64,000 bases of DNA, taken from positions 1 through 64,000 of the forward strand of contig NZ_QPLJ01000022.1 of the NCBI RefSeq assembly GCF_003340555.1. The letters are read 5' to 3'. Made by a program: the position numbers and the translations under genes. Source of the DNA: Jannaschia formosa (GTDB lineage: Bacteria > Pseudomonadota > Alphaproteobacteria > Rhodobacterales > Rhodobacteraceae). The notes beneath the pieces were generated by a model that was not told where the DNA came from, searched no databases, and saw only the letters and a list, made by a program, of their open reading frames with translations. Positions 44,270 to 52,371 of the stretch are shown here, piece by piece. Position 1 is the stretch's first letter. Every line of letters starts with the position of its first letter.

Positions 44270-45010
44270 TCAGGCGCGCAGCGCGGGCAGGCCGATCCCC
44301 GTCGCCTCGAAGCCTCCGTCGACCGCCAGCCGCTGTCCGGTCACGTAGCTGGCCTTGTCCGAGCAGAGCCAGAGGATGGCCTCGGCGATCTCCCGCTCCT
44401 GCCCGTAGCGATTGAGCGGGATCGCGTCGTGATAGGCGTCGATGATCTCCTGCGTGTGGACGGCCATGGCGAGCTTGGTGCGGACCGGACCGGGACAGAC
44501 GCAGTTGACCCGGATGCCGTGCTCGCCCAGTTCCACCGCGTGCTGCGCGGTCAGATGCGCGACCCCCGCCTTCGAGGTGCCGTAGGCGACCCGCAGCGTC
44601 GAGGCGCGCAGCGCGCTGATCGAGGCGATGTTGACGATGGCGCCGCGCGTCTCGCGCAGCTGCGGCAGGAAGGCCTGGGTCATCAGGAAGGGGCCGTCGA
44701 GATTGGTAGCCATGACCGCGCGCCAGCGGTCGAAGCCCGTTTCCTCCAGCGGCCCGAAATCCGCGAGGCCCGCGTTGTTGACCAGCGCATGGACCGGGCC
44801 CGGCGCGACGCGCGCCAGTTCCGCCACGGCATCGGGGTCCGAGACGTCGCAGGGCAGGGCGGTGACGTTCCCGAGCGTCGCGGCGGCGGAGGCCAACTCC
44901 TCGGCGTCGATGTCGACCATGACGACGTGGCGCCCCTCCTCGAGGAACAGCTTCGTCGTCGCCAGCCCGATCCCCCGGGCGGCCCCCGTGATCAATGCGA
45001 TGCCTGCCAT
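44270..45010 (-). CDS. Short-chain dehydrogenase/reductase (SDR)
   Basis: 246 residues from the ATG at 45010 (GGAGGGAGAGAC ribosome-binding site). Classical SDR: TGAARGIGLA (NAD(P) binding), NNAGLADFG, active-site Ser in ASISAL, Tyr-Lys in AYGTSKAG, and CPGPVRTKL. The aspartate after the second strand (MVDIDAEE) suggests NAD(H) use. C-terminal DGGFEATG. Similar to 3-oxoacyl-ACP reductase-like or sugar/alcohol dehydrogenases; substrate unknown. Confidence 0.9.
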   Translation of the reverse strand: MAGIALITGAARGIGLATTKLFLEEGRHVVMVDIDAEELASAAATLGNVTALPCDVSDPDAVAELARVAPGPVHALVNNAGLADFGPLEETGFDRWRAVMATNLDGPFLMTQAFLPQLRETRGAIVNIASISALRASTLRVAYGTSKAGVAHLTAQHAVELGEHGIRVNCVCPGPVRTKLAMAVHTQEIIDAYHDAIPLNRYGQEREIAEAILWLCSDKASYVTGQRLAVDGGFEATGIGLPALRA

Positions 45011-45294
45011 GTCTCTCCCTCCGGCCTGTCCGCGCGTTTGTGCCCGAAGCGCCCGGGGTTGCAAGCGCGCGCGGCCCGGGAAGAGCGTCGAGATCTCCGA
45101 AGGTTTCGCTTCTCGTGGGGCTCCGGTCCGGAAGCGACGCGCGGGAAGCCCGGAAGCTCACGACTTACGCCTTCGAAGCCGGCGCCAATCGTCCGAGGCC
45201 CCGCGATCCCGCCGCACAGGAGCCCTGCGCGCGCGGCCGGCGACAGCTTCGCCCGCGGCGTCTATATCGTCGGGGTCAGAGAGGAGCCCGCCCC

Positions 45295-46233
45295 ATGTCC
45301 TGGAACCCCGCCCTCGACCCCCATTGCCCGACCGGCGACGAGGTCGACGCCATCGAGACCGTCATCGTCCCCCGCGCCCGCGACCTGGGCGGCTTCGAGG
45401 TCCGCCGCGCATTGCCCGCCTCGAAGCGCCAGATGGTCGGGCCGTTCATCTTCTTCGACCAGATGGGCCCGGCCGAGTTCCTGACCGGCGAGGGGATCGA
45501 CGTGCGCCCGCATCCGCATATCGGTTTGTCGACCGTGACCTACCTGCTGAAGGGCAAGATCCATCATCGGGATTCGCTCGGCACCGACCAGTGGATCGAA
45601 CCGGGCGCGGTCAACCTGATGACGGCGGGCCACGGCATCACCCATTCGGAGCGGGCCGATGGCGACTACCGCCAGCAGCCCAGGTCGCTGTTCGGTTTGC
45701 AGACCTGGATGGCGCTGCCTGCCAGCCATGAGGATGCCGAGGCCAGCTTCGAGCATGTCGCCAAGGCCGACCTGCCGATGCTGGAGGGAGAGGGAAAGAC
45801 GGTGCGGCTGGTGCTGGGCGAGGCCTATGGCGCGCGCACCTCGGCGCAGCATCCGAGCCGCATGTTCTATGCCGACGCCGTGCTGCAGGCCGGCGCCGCG
45901 ATCCCGCTGCCCGACGATCACGAGGACCGCGGGGTCTATGTGCTCGACGGGGAGATATCCGTGGCCGGCCAGGACTTTGGGACCGGCCAGATGCTGGTCT
46001 TCCGGCCCGGCGACAGGCTGTCCGTCAAGGCCGGGGAGCGGGGGGCGCGGCTCATGCTGCTGGGCGGCGACACGCTGGAGGGGCCGCGCCACATCTGGTG
46101 GAATTTCGTCGCCTCCTCGAAGGAGCGGATCGAGGCCGCGAAGGAGGCGTGGCGCGCGGGGGACTGGCTGAACGGCCGTTTCCACCTGCCGCCCGGCGAC
46201 GATGCGGAGCACATCCCCCTGCCGCCGCGCTGA
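45295..46233 (+). CDS. Pirin-family protein
   Basis: 312 residues. Two cupin-like barrels with the N-terminal metal motif RPHPHIGLSTVTYLLKG (about 70-86) and HGITHSERA (about 113-121). The ligand set (three His and Glu) is present in the N-terminal barrel. Known pirins have quercetinase-like activity or act as redox-sensitive co-regulators. Isolated gene, divergent from the SDR with 284 bases between. Confidence 0.9.
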   Translation: MSWNPALDPHCPTGDEVDAIETVIVPRARDLGGFEVRRALPASKRQMVGPFIFFDQMGPAEFLTGEGIDVRPHPHIGLSTVTYLLKGKIHHRDSLGTDQWIEPGAVNLMTAGHGITHSERADGDYRQQPRSLFGLQTWMALPASHEDAEASFEHVAKADLPMLEGEGKTVRLVLGEAYGARTSAQHPSRMFYADAVLQAGAAIPLPDDHEDRGVYVLDGEISVAGQDFGTGQMLVFRPGDRLSVKAGERGARLMLLGGDTLEGPRHIWWNFVASSKERIEAAKEAWRAGDWLNGRFHLPPGDDAEHIPLPPR

Positions 46234-46369
46234 TGGGGTGGCGGGGCGCCGCCCTGCGGCGGCCTCGGCCCTTCCCCGATCTCTGGACACAGAAGGGATC
46301 ATTCGTCGCTTGACGCCCCCCTCCACGCATCTTAGACCCCCGCTCACGCTGGAGACGGCGGTCAAGCGG

Positions 46370-46446
46370 GCGGTTGTAGCTCAGTTGGTTAGAGTACCGG
46401 CCTGTCACGCCGGGGGTCGCGGGTTCGAGCCCCGTCAACCGCGCCA
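46370..46446 (+). tRNA. tRNA-Asp (GTC anticodon), copy 1
   Basis: 77 bases: acceptor GCGGTTG with CAACCGC, anticodon loop CTGTCAC (anticodon GTC), T-arm GGTTCGAGCCCC, encoded CCA. Identical to copy 2. Confidence 0.95.
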
Positions 46447-46473
46447 CCGCTTGCCCAAGTCCCCGGAAGATGC

Positions 46474-46550
46474 GCGGTTGTAGCTCAGTTGGTTAGAGTA
46501 CCGGCCTGTCACGCCGGGGGTCGCGGGTTCGAGCCCCGTCAACCGCGCCA
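46474..46550 (+). tRNA. tRNA-Asp (GTC anticodon), copy 2
   Basis: 77 bases, identical to copy 1; 27 bases between them. A tandem pair. Tandem tRNA genes are common recombination and integration sites. Confidence 0.95.
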
Positions 46551-46571
46551 TTTTCCTCCCCCTTCGAAATG

Positions 46572-46627
46572 ACGTCCGATTCCACGGGTGATCCGGGTAT
46601 GATCCACGGGTGATCCACGTCGGACGT
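46572..46627. repeat. Nested inverted and direct repeats beside the tRNA-Asp pair
   Basis: ACGTCCGA (46572-46579) pairs with TCGGACGT (46620-46627). Between them TCCACGGGTGATCC occurs twice (46581-46594 and 46603-46616). It begins 21 bases after the second tRNA. Function unknown; could be an att-like or a structural site. Confidence 0.6.
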
Positions 46628-46761
46628 TCGGGAGACCGGGGGGCGGGCGTTTGACTCGGCGCGTGCTCTGGGCATGGCGCGGGCGGAATGCATCGGCGCT
46701 CCTTGGGCATGTCCTTCGCCGTGCCGGAGGCTGCCCGCAGATGCTCGGCCAACCTGCGCGG

Positions 46762-48369
46762 TTAATCACCTCCGGACGTATCTGTCCCTGGCTTCCCGAC
46801 GACCTCGCCGCCCTTGAATGCACCGATCACGGCCTTCGCCCCTTCCTTGCCGTATAGCGCCGCATAGACGGCCGGGATCGTCGCCGCCGCTGCCACGCCG
46901 GGGACCAGCGCGACCAGCCCTCCGACGGCGCTGGCTACGCCGAGGCGCATGAGGCCGCCCATCGTAGGCGAGTGGTCAGGCCGGTCGATGAACCTCGCCG
47001 CTTGCTCGATCTTGATCAAGGCCTCGTTGAAGGCGGACTTGAACCTGTCGACCTCCGCATCGGTGAGCGGACGGTCGGTGAAGTCTGCTGGCAGCGAGTC
47101 ATGGACGCTCGCGGCCAAGGCACGCGCATAGACCAGAGCCTGCTCGACCTGACGATGATCCGCCAGGGCATCCTCATCGTTGGGGATGCGGATACGATGA
47201 TAGGAGAGACCTTCGGCGAGGATCGCCATCGTGTGCTGGCAGCGGTCGCGCACGAGAGGGTAGTCGTTCTCCAACAGGTCGCGCGCTGCAGCTACGGTGA
47301 GCGGCGTGAAGGTCCTCGGAACGGAAGCGGCTTGGCCTTGCTTCTGACTGGTTGACGATCCAATCGGCTCCGGCCAAGGGGGCAGGCTGCGGAGATGGGC
47401 GAGGAGGGCCTTGCGTTGGGCCTCGTAGTCGTCGTGGGCTATGGCGGAGGCGATGCCGGGGTCGGAGAGGGCGGGGATATTGTTCAGCCGGATGCGATCA
47501 ACCACGTCCCATGGTCCCTTGGTCAGCAGGAGTAAGTCGAGCAGCGGGCGCAGGTCGGTGATCCTCGTGTCGTTGATATAGAGGTTCTCCAAAGCGGTGA
47601 GTCCCGCGATGCGGGGCAGGCCCGCGTCGGTGATCAGCGTGTTGTCAAGGACGAGGTGCCGCAAGGCGGTGAGGCCCTCGATGCTGAGGAGGCCCGCATC
47701 GCTGATCTGCGTGTTGGCGAGGTCGAGGTGCCGCAAGTCGGTGAGACCCGAGATGTGGGGTAGGCCCGCATCGGTGGTCTGCGTGTTGGCGAGGCCGAGG
47801 TGCTGCAAGACGGTGTGGCCCTCGATGTGGGGAAGGCCGGCATCGGTGACCCGCGTGCTGTCTAGGTCGATGCTCAGCAAGGAGGCGAGGTCCGCGAGGT
47901 GGGGGAGGCCCAAGTCGGTAATTTGCGTGTTGTTGAGATAGAGGCCCTGCAAGGTGGTGAGGCCCGCGATGTGGAAAAGACCCCTGTCGGCAATATGCGT
48001 GTTGGCAAGGTCGAGGTGCCGCAAGGCGGTGAGGCCTGCGATGTGGGAGAGGCCTGCGTCGGTGATCTGCGTGTTGTTGAGGACGAGGTACCCCAAGGCG
48101 GTGAGGTTCGCGATGTGCGAGAGGCCGGCATCGGTGATCTGCGTGTTGTCGAGGACGAGGATTTGCAAGGCGGTGAGGCCTGTAATTCGGCGGAGGCCTG
48201 CGTCGTTGATCCGCGTGCCGTTGAGGTCGAGGAGTTGCAAGTTGGTGAGGTCCGCGATCTCTGGCGGCAGGCTGTCGATCTGCAGCCCGGACAGGTCGAG
48301 CCGATCCTCGCCGTTCTCCCGCGCCGCCCTCACCCGCCGGACGGCCTCGTCCCAGTCCTCGTTCGCCAT
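46762..48369 (-). CDS. Leucine-rich-repeat protein with C-terminal membrane-like segment
   Basis: 535 residues. After a short start (EDWDEAVRRVRAARENGE), ten 24-residue leucine-rich repeats (LTALQILVLDNTQITDAGLS type; about 42-275) in the style common in Planctomycetes. About 300-460: helical region without a known family. About 470-510: glycine/alanine-rich hydrophobic stretch (GVASAVGGLVALVPGVAAAA), which could span a membrane. No signal peptide. Base use at third positions is less GC-extreme than neighbours. Next to duplicated tRNA-Asp. Probably acquired; partner or target unknown, protein-protein interaction expected. Confidence 0.8.
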   Translation of the reverse strand: MANEDWDEAVRRVRAARENGEDRLDLSGLQIDSLPPEIADLTNLQLLDLNGTRINDAGLRRITGLTALQILVLDNTQITDAGLSHIANLTALGYLVLNNTQITDAGLSHIAGLTALRHLDLANTHIADRGLFHIAGLTTLQGLYLNNTQITDLGLPHLADLASLLSIDLDSTRVTDAGLPHIEGHTVLQHLGLANTQTTDAGLPHISGLTDLRHLDLANTQISDAGLLSIEGLTALRHLVLDNTLITDAGLPRIAGLTALENLYINDTRITDLRPLLDLLLLTKGPWDVVDRIRLNNIPALSDPGIASAIAHDDYEAQRKALLAHLRSLPPWPEPIGSSTSQKQGQAASVPRTFTPLTVAAARDLLENDYPLVRDRCQHTMAILAEGLSYHRIRIPNDEDALADHRQVEQALVYARALAASVHDSLPADFTDRPLTDAEVDRFKSAFNEALIKIEQAARFIDRPDHSPTMGGLMRLGVASAVGGLVALVPGVAAAATIPAVYAALYGKEGAKAVIGAFKGGEVVGKPGTDTSGGD

Positions 48370-48408
48370 CTTCGCCCCTCTGCCGTCGAAGCATCTCGGC
48401 GGGGGTGG

Positions 48409-48431
48409 GTCCCCGGGTCAAGCCCGGGGAC
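48409..48431. repeat. REP-like palindrome (CCCGGGTCAAGCCCGGG type)
   Basis: GTCCCCGGG and CCCGGGGAC around the loop TCAAG, in the 102 bases between the LRR gene and mmsB. A close relative occurs between rpsL and rpsG (63447-63465). Short palindromes of this core are frequent in alphaproteobacterial intergenic regions. Confidence 0.6.
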
Positions 48432-48471
48432 GGCGGGGGGCGGGTGAGGGCGGGTGAGGGCGGGTGGGGTG

Positions 48472-49341
48472 TCAGGATCGGGCGCGCTCGGCGAAGCGGG
48501 GGAGCATGGCCGAGAAGTCCTTTCCGCCGCCGTCCTCCTCCTCGACGAAGGCGCGGTACTGGGCGAGGGCGGCGTCGCCCATGGGGGTGGGGGCGCCGAC
48601 GCTTTCGGCCGCGTCGCGGGCGAGGCCGAGGTCCTTGAGCATGAGGGCCGCGGCGAAGCCGGGCTTGTAGCCGTTGTCGGCGGGCGATTTCGGCCCGACG
48701 CCGGGCGCGGGGCAGTAGGTGTTCATCGACCAGGACTGGCCCGACGAGGTCGAGACCACGTCGAACATCGCCTGCCGGTCGAGCCCCAGCCTGTCGGCCA
48801 GCGCGAAGGCCTCGCAGGTCGCCACCATGGTCGCGCCGAGGATCATGTTGTTGCAGATCTTCGCCGCCTGCCCGCTGCCCGAGGCGCCGCAATGCACCGT
48901 CCGGCCCCCCATCACGTCGAGCACCGGTGCGGCGATCCCTAGCGCCTCGGCCGTGCCGCCGACCATGAAGGTGAGCGTCCCGGCCTCGGCCCCGCCGATG
49001 CCGCCCGAGACCGGCGCGTCGAGCGCCTGCACGCCCGCCGCCCCGGCCTGCTCGGCCACGGCGCGGGCGCTGTCCACGTCGACGGTAGAGCAGTCGAGGA
49101 AGACCGCGCCCTTCGCCATGGCAGGCAGGATCTCCTTCGCCACGGCGCGCAGGATGGCGCCGTTCGGCAGCATGGTGACGGCGATCTCGGCGTCGCGCAC
49201 GGCCTCGGCGGCGCTGCCGGCCATCGCGATGCCTTGGGGTGCGGCCTCGGTGTCGAAGCCCGTGACCTCGTGGCCGGCGGCGATCAGGTTGCGGGCCATG
49301 GGCGCGCCCATGTTGCCCAGGCCGATGAATGCGATCCTCAT
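48472..49341 (-). CDS. mmsB: 3-hydroxyisobutyrate dehydrogenase
   Basis: 289 residues from the ATG at 49341 (GGAGG site upstream). GLGNMGAPMARNL (about 7-19, NAD-binding) and the family segment DAPVSGGIGGAEAGTLTFMV (about 115-135); GQAAKICNNMILGA carries the catalytic lysine. Converts 3-hydroxyisobutyrate to methylmalonate semialdehyde in valine breakdown. Overlaps the end of the upstream hydrolase gene by 4 bases (ATGA), which delivers the substrate. Confidence 0.95.
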   Translation of the reverse strand: MRIAFIGLGNMGAPMARNLIAAGHEVTGFDTEAAPQGIAMAGSAAEAVRDAEIAVTMLPNGAILRAVAKEILPAMAKGAVFLDCSTVDVDSARAVAEQAGAAGVQALDAPVSGGIGGAEAGTLTFMVGGTAEALGIAAPVLDVMGGRTVHCGASGSGQAAKICNNMILGATMVATCEAFALADRLGLDRQAMFDVVSTSSGQSWSMNTYCPAPGVGPKSPADNGYKPGFAAALMLKDLGLARDAAESVGAPTPMGDAALAQYRAFVEEEDGGGKDFSAMLPRFAERARS

Positions 49342-50378
49342 GGGGAAACCTCCGGAAGTGGCGTGTCTTGTGGCAGCGGGTCGAGCATCGCCGCGACATC
49401 GGCGGCGGGCACCGCCTCGGGCCCGGCATGGCGCCACCGGGGCTGGCGGTCCTTGTCGACGATCTGGGCGCGGATGCCCTCGACGAAATCGGCATGTTCC
49501 AGCGCGCGATGGGTGAAGCGGTATTCGAGCAGCAGCGCCTGGTCGATGGTCGGGGCGTCGCCCAGCCGGTGCAGCATCTCGATCGTGCAGGCCATCGAGA
49601 GCGGGCTGTTGGCGGCTAGCGCCTTCGCGGCGGCCTCGGCCAGCGGCGTGTCGGCAGCGGCGACGGCGCGGGCGATGTCACCCAGCATCGCGCCGGAGAA
49701 GAGCGCGTCGATCTCGGCCCGCTGCGCGGCGAGCGGCGCCTCGGGCGGGGTCCGGGCCGCCTCGTCCGCCAGAGTGGCGTCGCCGGTCCCGGCCAGCCGC
49801 GCCTTCAGCTCGTCCCAGCCCTCGGGGACGTAGAGGTCGGCGAAGCCCGCATGGATCGCGTCGCCCGGCCCCATGCGCGTGCCGGTGGTGCCGAGATACT
49901 CCCCCAGCCGCCCGGGCGCCCGGGCGAGGAGCATCGATCCGCCCACGTCCGGGACCAGCCCGATGGCGCATTCCGGCATCGCGACGCGGCTCGTGTCGTC
50001 GACGATCCGGTGGCTGGCATGGCAGCCGACGCCGACGCCCCCGCCCATGGTGAAGCCGTGCAGGAAGCTGACCACGGGCTTCGGGAAGCGGGAGAGCCTG
50101 GCGTTCATCCGGTATTCGTCGCGCCAGAAGCGCTGGCCGTAGTCGTAGCGACCCTCGGTCCCGGCCTTGTGCATCTCGAGGATGTCGCCCCCGGCGCAGA
50201 AGGCGCGGCCGGGCGCGGCGTCGATCAGGACCAGGGCGACGGCGGGGTCGGTGGCCCAGGCGTCGAGCGCGGCCTCGATGGCGAGGCACATCTTCCAGGA
50301 GAGGGCGTTGAGCACGTCGGGGCGGTTCAGCGTGATCCGGCCCGCGCGGCCGTCGATGCGGATGTGGATGTCGGTCAT
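49338..50378 (-). CDS. 3-hydroxyisobutyryl-CoA hydrolase
   Basis: 346 residues of the crotonase fold in the HIBYL-CoA hydrolase subgroup: RAFCAGGDILEMHKAG (about 60-75, oxyanion hole), FTMGGGVGVGCHASHRI, and MPECAIGLVPDVGG with the catalytic Glu-Asp pattern. It hydrolyses 3-hydroxyisobutyryl-CoA in valine degradation. Translationally coupled to mmsB. Confidence 0.92.
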   Translation of the reverse strand: MTDIHIRIDGRAGRITLNRPDVLNALSWKMCLAIEAALDAWATDPAVALVLIDAAPGRAFCAGGDILEMHKAGTEGRYDYGQRFWRDEYRMNARLSRFPKPVVSFLHGFTMGGGVGVGCHASHRIVDDTSRVAMPECAIGLVPDVGGSMLLARAPGRLGEYLGTTGTRMGPGDAIHAGFADLYVPEGWDELKARLAGTGDATLADEAARTPPEAPLAAQRAEIDALFSGAMLGDIARAVAAADTPLAEAAAKALAANSPLSMACTIEMLHRLGDAPTIDQALLLEYRFTHRALEHADFVEGIRAQIVDKDRQPRWRHAGPEAVPAADVAAMLDPLPQDTPLPEVSP

Positions 50379-50487
50379 TCCGTCTCCTCGACCGGGATCG
50401 GGGCGCCCCCGCGGACGGGGGCGCAGCTTGGGTGGTCGTGACCGCGCGACGAGGGCAGGGCGCGCGTCGATGCCTGGGCGGCGGTCT

Positions 50488-51162
50488 TCATGCGCGGGCC
50501 AGGCGGGCCAGGACGGGGGCCGGCGTCAGCCCCACGGCGAGGGTGCGGCGGACCAGCGTGGCGGGTGTGCCGGGCAGGCCGAGCCGGGCGGCGAGGGTAT
50601 GGTTCTCGGCCAGGCGGGCGGTGGTCTCGGGCGCGTCCATGCGGGCGAGGATCGCGCGGGCGGCCCCGGCGCCCAGCGCCTCGGTCGCGACGGCCTCTAT
50701 GAACGGGTCCTCGGTCCGGAACGCCGTGGCGACGAGCCGGTCGTGGAGGTGGGGCGCCGCCTCTCCGGCGGCGATCAGGGCGCGGGCCGCGCGCTCGGAG
50801 GTCGGGCCGAAGAAGGCGAGCGGGCGGATGTGAAGGGGGAGGCCAAGAGCGGGAAGCCCCTCCCATTGCGGGGCGCAGAGGGGGCAGCCGCCGGAGGTGA
50901 AGAAGGTCAGAGCGTCCGGGGGCAGCGCGGCGGCCGGGTCGGGCGCGGGAGGCGGGGCGGCGGGGGTGTCGAGGCCGAGGGCCAGGGTCTGCACCGCCGT
51001 GAGCTTCGGCGTCCAGGCGAGGCGGCGAAAGCCGGGCAGGCCCGGGATGGGCTCGGTCGGCAGGGGCTTCAGGCGCGGCCAGAGGGCGGCGCCGCCCGCG
51101 ACGGCGAGCGCAGGCAGGCCGAAGGCGAGCACCGTGCGGCGGTCGAGGGCCCGGGCGGTCAT
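50488..51162 (-). CDS. Exported thioredoxin-fold protein
   Basis: 224 residues. N-terminal RRTVLAFGLPALAVAGGAAL resembles a twin-arginine-type signal. A CPLC redox pair is in FFTSGGCPLCAPQ (about 88-100), followed by a helical insertion (about 120-185) as in DsbA-like folds and a cis-Pro candidate in GLPGTPATLV. Likely a periplasmic disulfide or reductase protein. It lies 7 bases after the acyl-CoA dehydrogenase gene in the same direction, an odd insertion into the valine operon; any tie to the pathway is unclear. Confidence 0.75.
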   Translation of the reverse strand: MTARALDRRTVLAFGLPALAVAGGAALWPRLKPLPTEPIPGLPGFRRLAWTPKLTAVQTLALGLDTPAAPPPAPDPAAALPPDALTFFTSGGCPLCAPQWEGLPALGLPLHIRPLAFFGPTSERAARALIAAGEAAPHLHDRLVATAFRTEDPFIEAVATEALGAGAARAILARMDAPETTARLAENHTLAARLGLPGTPATLVRRTLAVGLTPAPVLARLARA

Positions 51163-51169
51163 CCGGCCC

Positions 51170-52309
51170 TCACGCCGCCAGCAGCCCGCGCGCCACGATC
51201 AGCCGCATGATCTCGTTCGTGCCTTCGAGGATCTGGTGGACCCGCAGGTCGCGGGAGAGCTTCTCGATCCCGTAGTCGCCGAGATAGCCGTAGCCGCCAT
51301 GGAGTTGCAGGCAGCCGTCGACCACGCGCGACCCGGCCTCGGTGACCATCTTCTTGGCCATCGCGCAGTGCATGGTCGCGTCCGGCGCGCCCCGGTCCAG
51401 CTTCCAGGCGGCCTGGCGCAGGAAGACGCGGGCCGATTGCAGCTCGATCTCCATCTCGGCGAGGCGGAACTGGGTGTTCTGGAAGTCGGCGAGCGACTGG
51501 CCGAAGGCCTTGCGCTCCTTCACGTAGGCGACGGTCTGGTCGAGCGCCTGCTGCGCGGCCCCGAGCGAGCATGCCGCGATGTTGAGGCGGCCTCCGTCGA
51601 GCCCGGCCATCGCGTAGGCGAAGCCGCGGCCCTCCTCGCCCAGCAGGTTCCCGAGGGGCGTCGGGCAGTCGTCGAGCTGGACCTGACGGGTCGGCTGCGA
51701 CCGCCAGCCCATCTTGTCCTCGAGCCCGCCGAAGGACAGGCCCTCGGCCCCGTCCTCGACCACGAAGGCCGAGATGCCGCGCGGGCCGGGCTCGCCGGTG
51801 CGGGCCATGACGATATAGGCGTCGGAATAGCCGCCGCCCGAGATGAAGGCCTTTGTGCCGGTCAGGCGATACGCGTCGTTGGTCTTCACCGCCTTCGTCT
51901 TCAGCGCCGCCGCGTCCGAGCCCGAGCCGGGTTCGGTCAGGCAGTAGGAGAAGAAGGTCTCGCAGCTGAGCGCGCCGGGCAGGTATTTCGCCCGCAGATC
52001 GTCCGACCCGAAGGCGTCGATCATCTTGGCGCACATGTTGTGGATCGACAGGAAGGCGGCCACGCTGGGGCAGGCCATGCTGAGCGCCTCGAAGACCAGC
52101 GTCGCGTCGAGCCGGGTGAGGCCCGAGCCGCCCGATTCCTCGCGGACATAGAGCCCGCCGAAGCCCAGCGCGGCCAGCTTGGGCCAGAGGTCCTTGGGGA
52201 TGTTCCCCTCCGCCTCCCAGGCGCGGGCGTTCGGCGCGATCTCCGCCTGGCCCACGTCGCGGGCCATGTCGAAGATCGCGGTGCTTTCCTCGGAGAGTGC
52301 GAAATCCAT
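51170..52309 (-). CDS. Acyl-CoA dehydrogenase (isobutyryl-CoA dehydrogenase-like)
   Basis: 379 residues from the ATG at 52309, with GGGAGGG upstream. ACAD landmarks: CLTEPGSGSDAAALKT (about 120-135) and YVKERKAFGQSLADFQNTQF; the catalytic base Glu sits in LEGTNEIMR near the end. No signal. Its place with HIBYL-CoA hydrolase and mmsB argues for isobutyryl-CoA dehydrogenation in valine catabolism; 2-methylbutyryl-CoA is an alternative substrate. Confidence 0.9.
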   Translation of the reverse strand: MDFALSEESTAIFDMARDVGQAEIAPNARAWEAEGNIPKDLWPKLAALGFGGLYVREESGGSGLTRLDATLVFEALSMACPSVAAFLSIHNMCAKMIDAFGSDDLRAKYLPGALSCETFFSYCLTEPGSGSDAAALKTKAVKTNDAYRLTGTKAFISGGGYSDAYIVMARTGEPGPRGISAFVVEDGAEGLSFGGLEDKMGWRSQPTRQVQLDDCPTPLGNLLGEEGRGFAYAMAGLDGGRLNIAACSLGAAQQALDQTVAYVKERKAFGQSLADFQNTQFRLAEMEIELQSARVFLRQAAWKLDRGAPDATMHCAMAKKMVTEAGSRVVDGCLQLHGGYGYLGDYGIEKLSRDLRVHQILEGTNEIMRLIVARGLLAA

Positions 52310-52371
52310 GGGGCCCTCCCGCGCCGCTGGAATAGAACGTGCGTTCAATTAACGCGGGAGGGGGCGCGGTG

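Noticed and set aside
46321-46369. Possible third tRNA or partial copy before the tRNA-Asp pair
   Set aside because: Only upstream promoter-like sequence; no cloverleaf can be drawn.
47597-47941. Tandem repeats of about 72 bases read as a possible CRISPR or minisatellite
   Set aside because: They are the coding repeats of the LRR protein (24 residues), with no spacers and no constant palindromic core.
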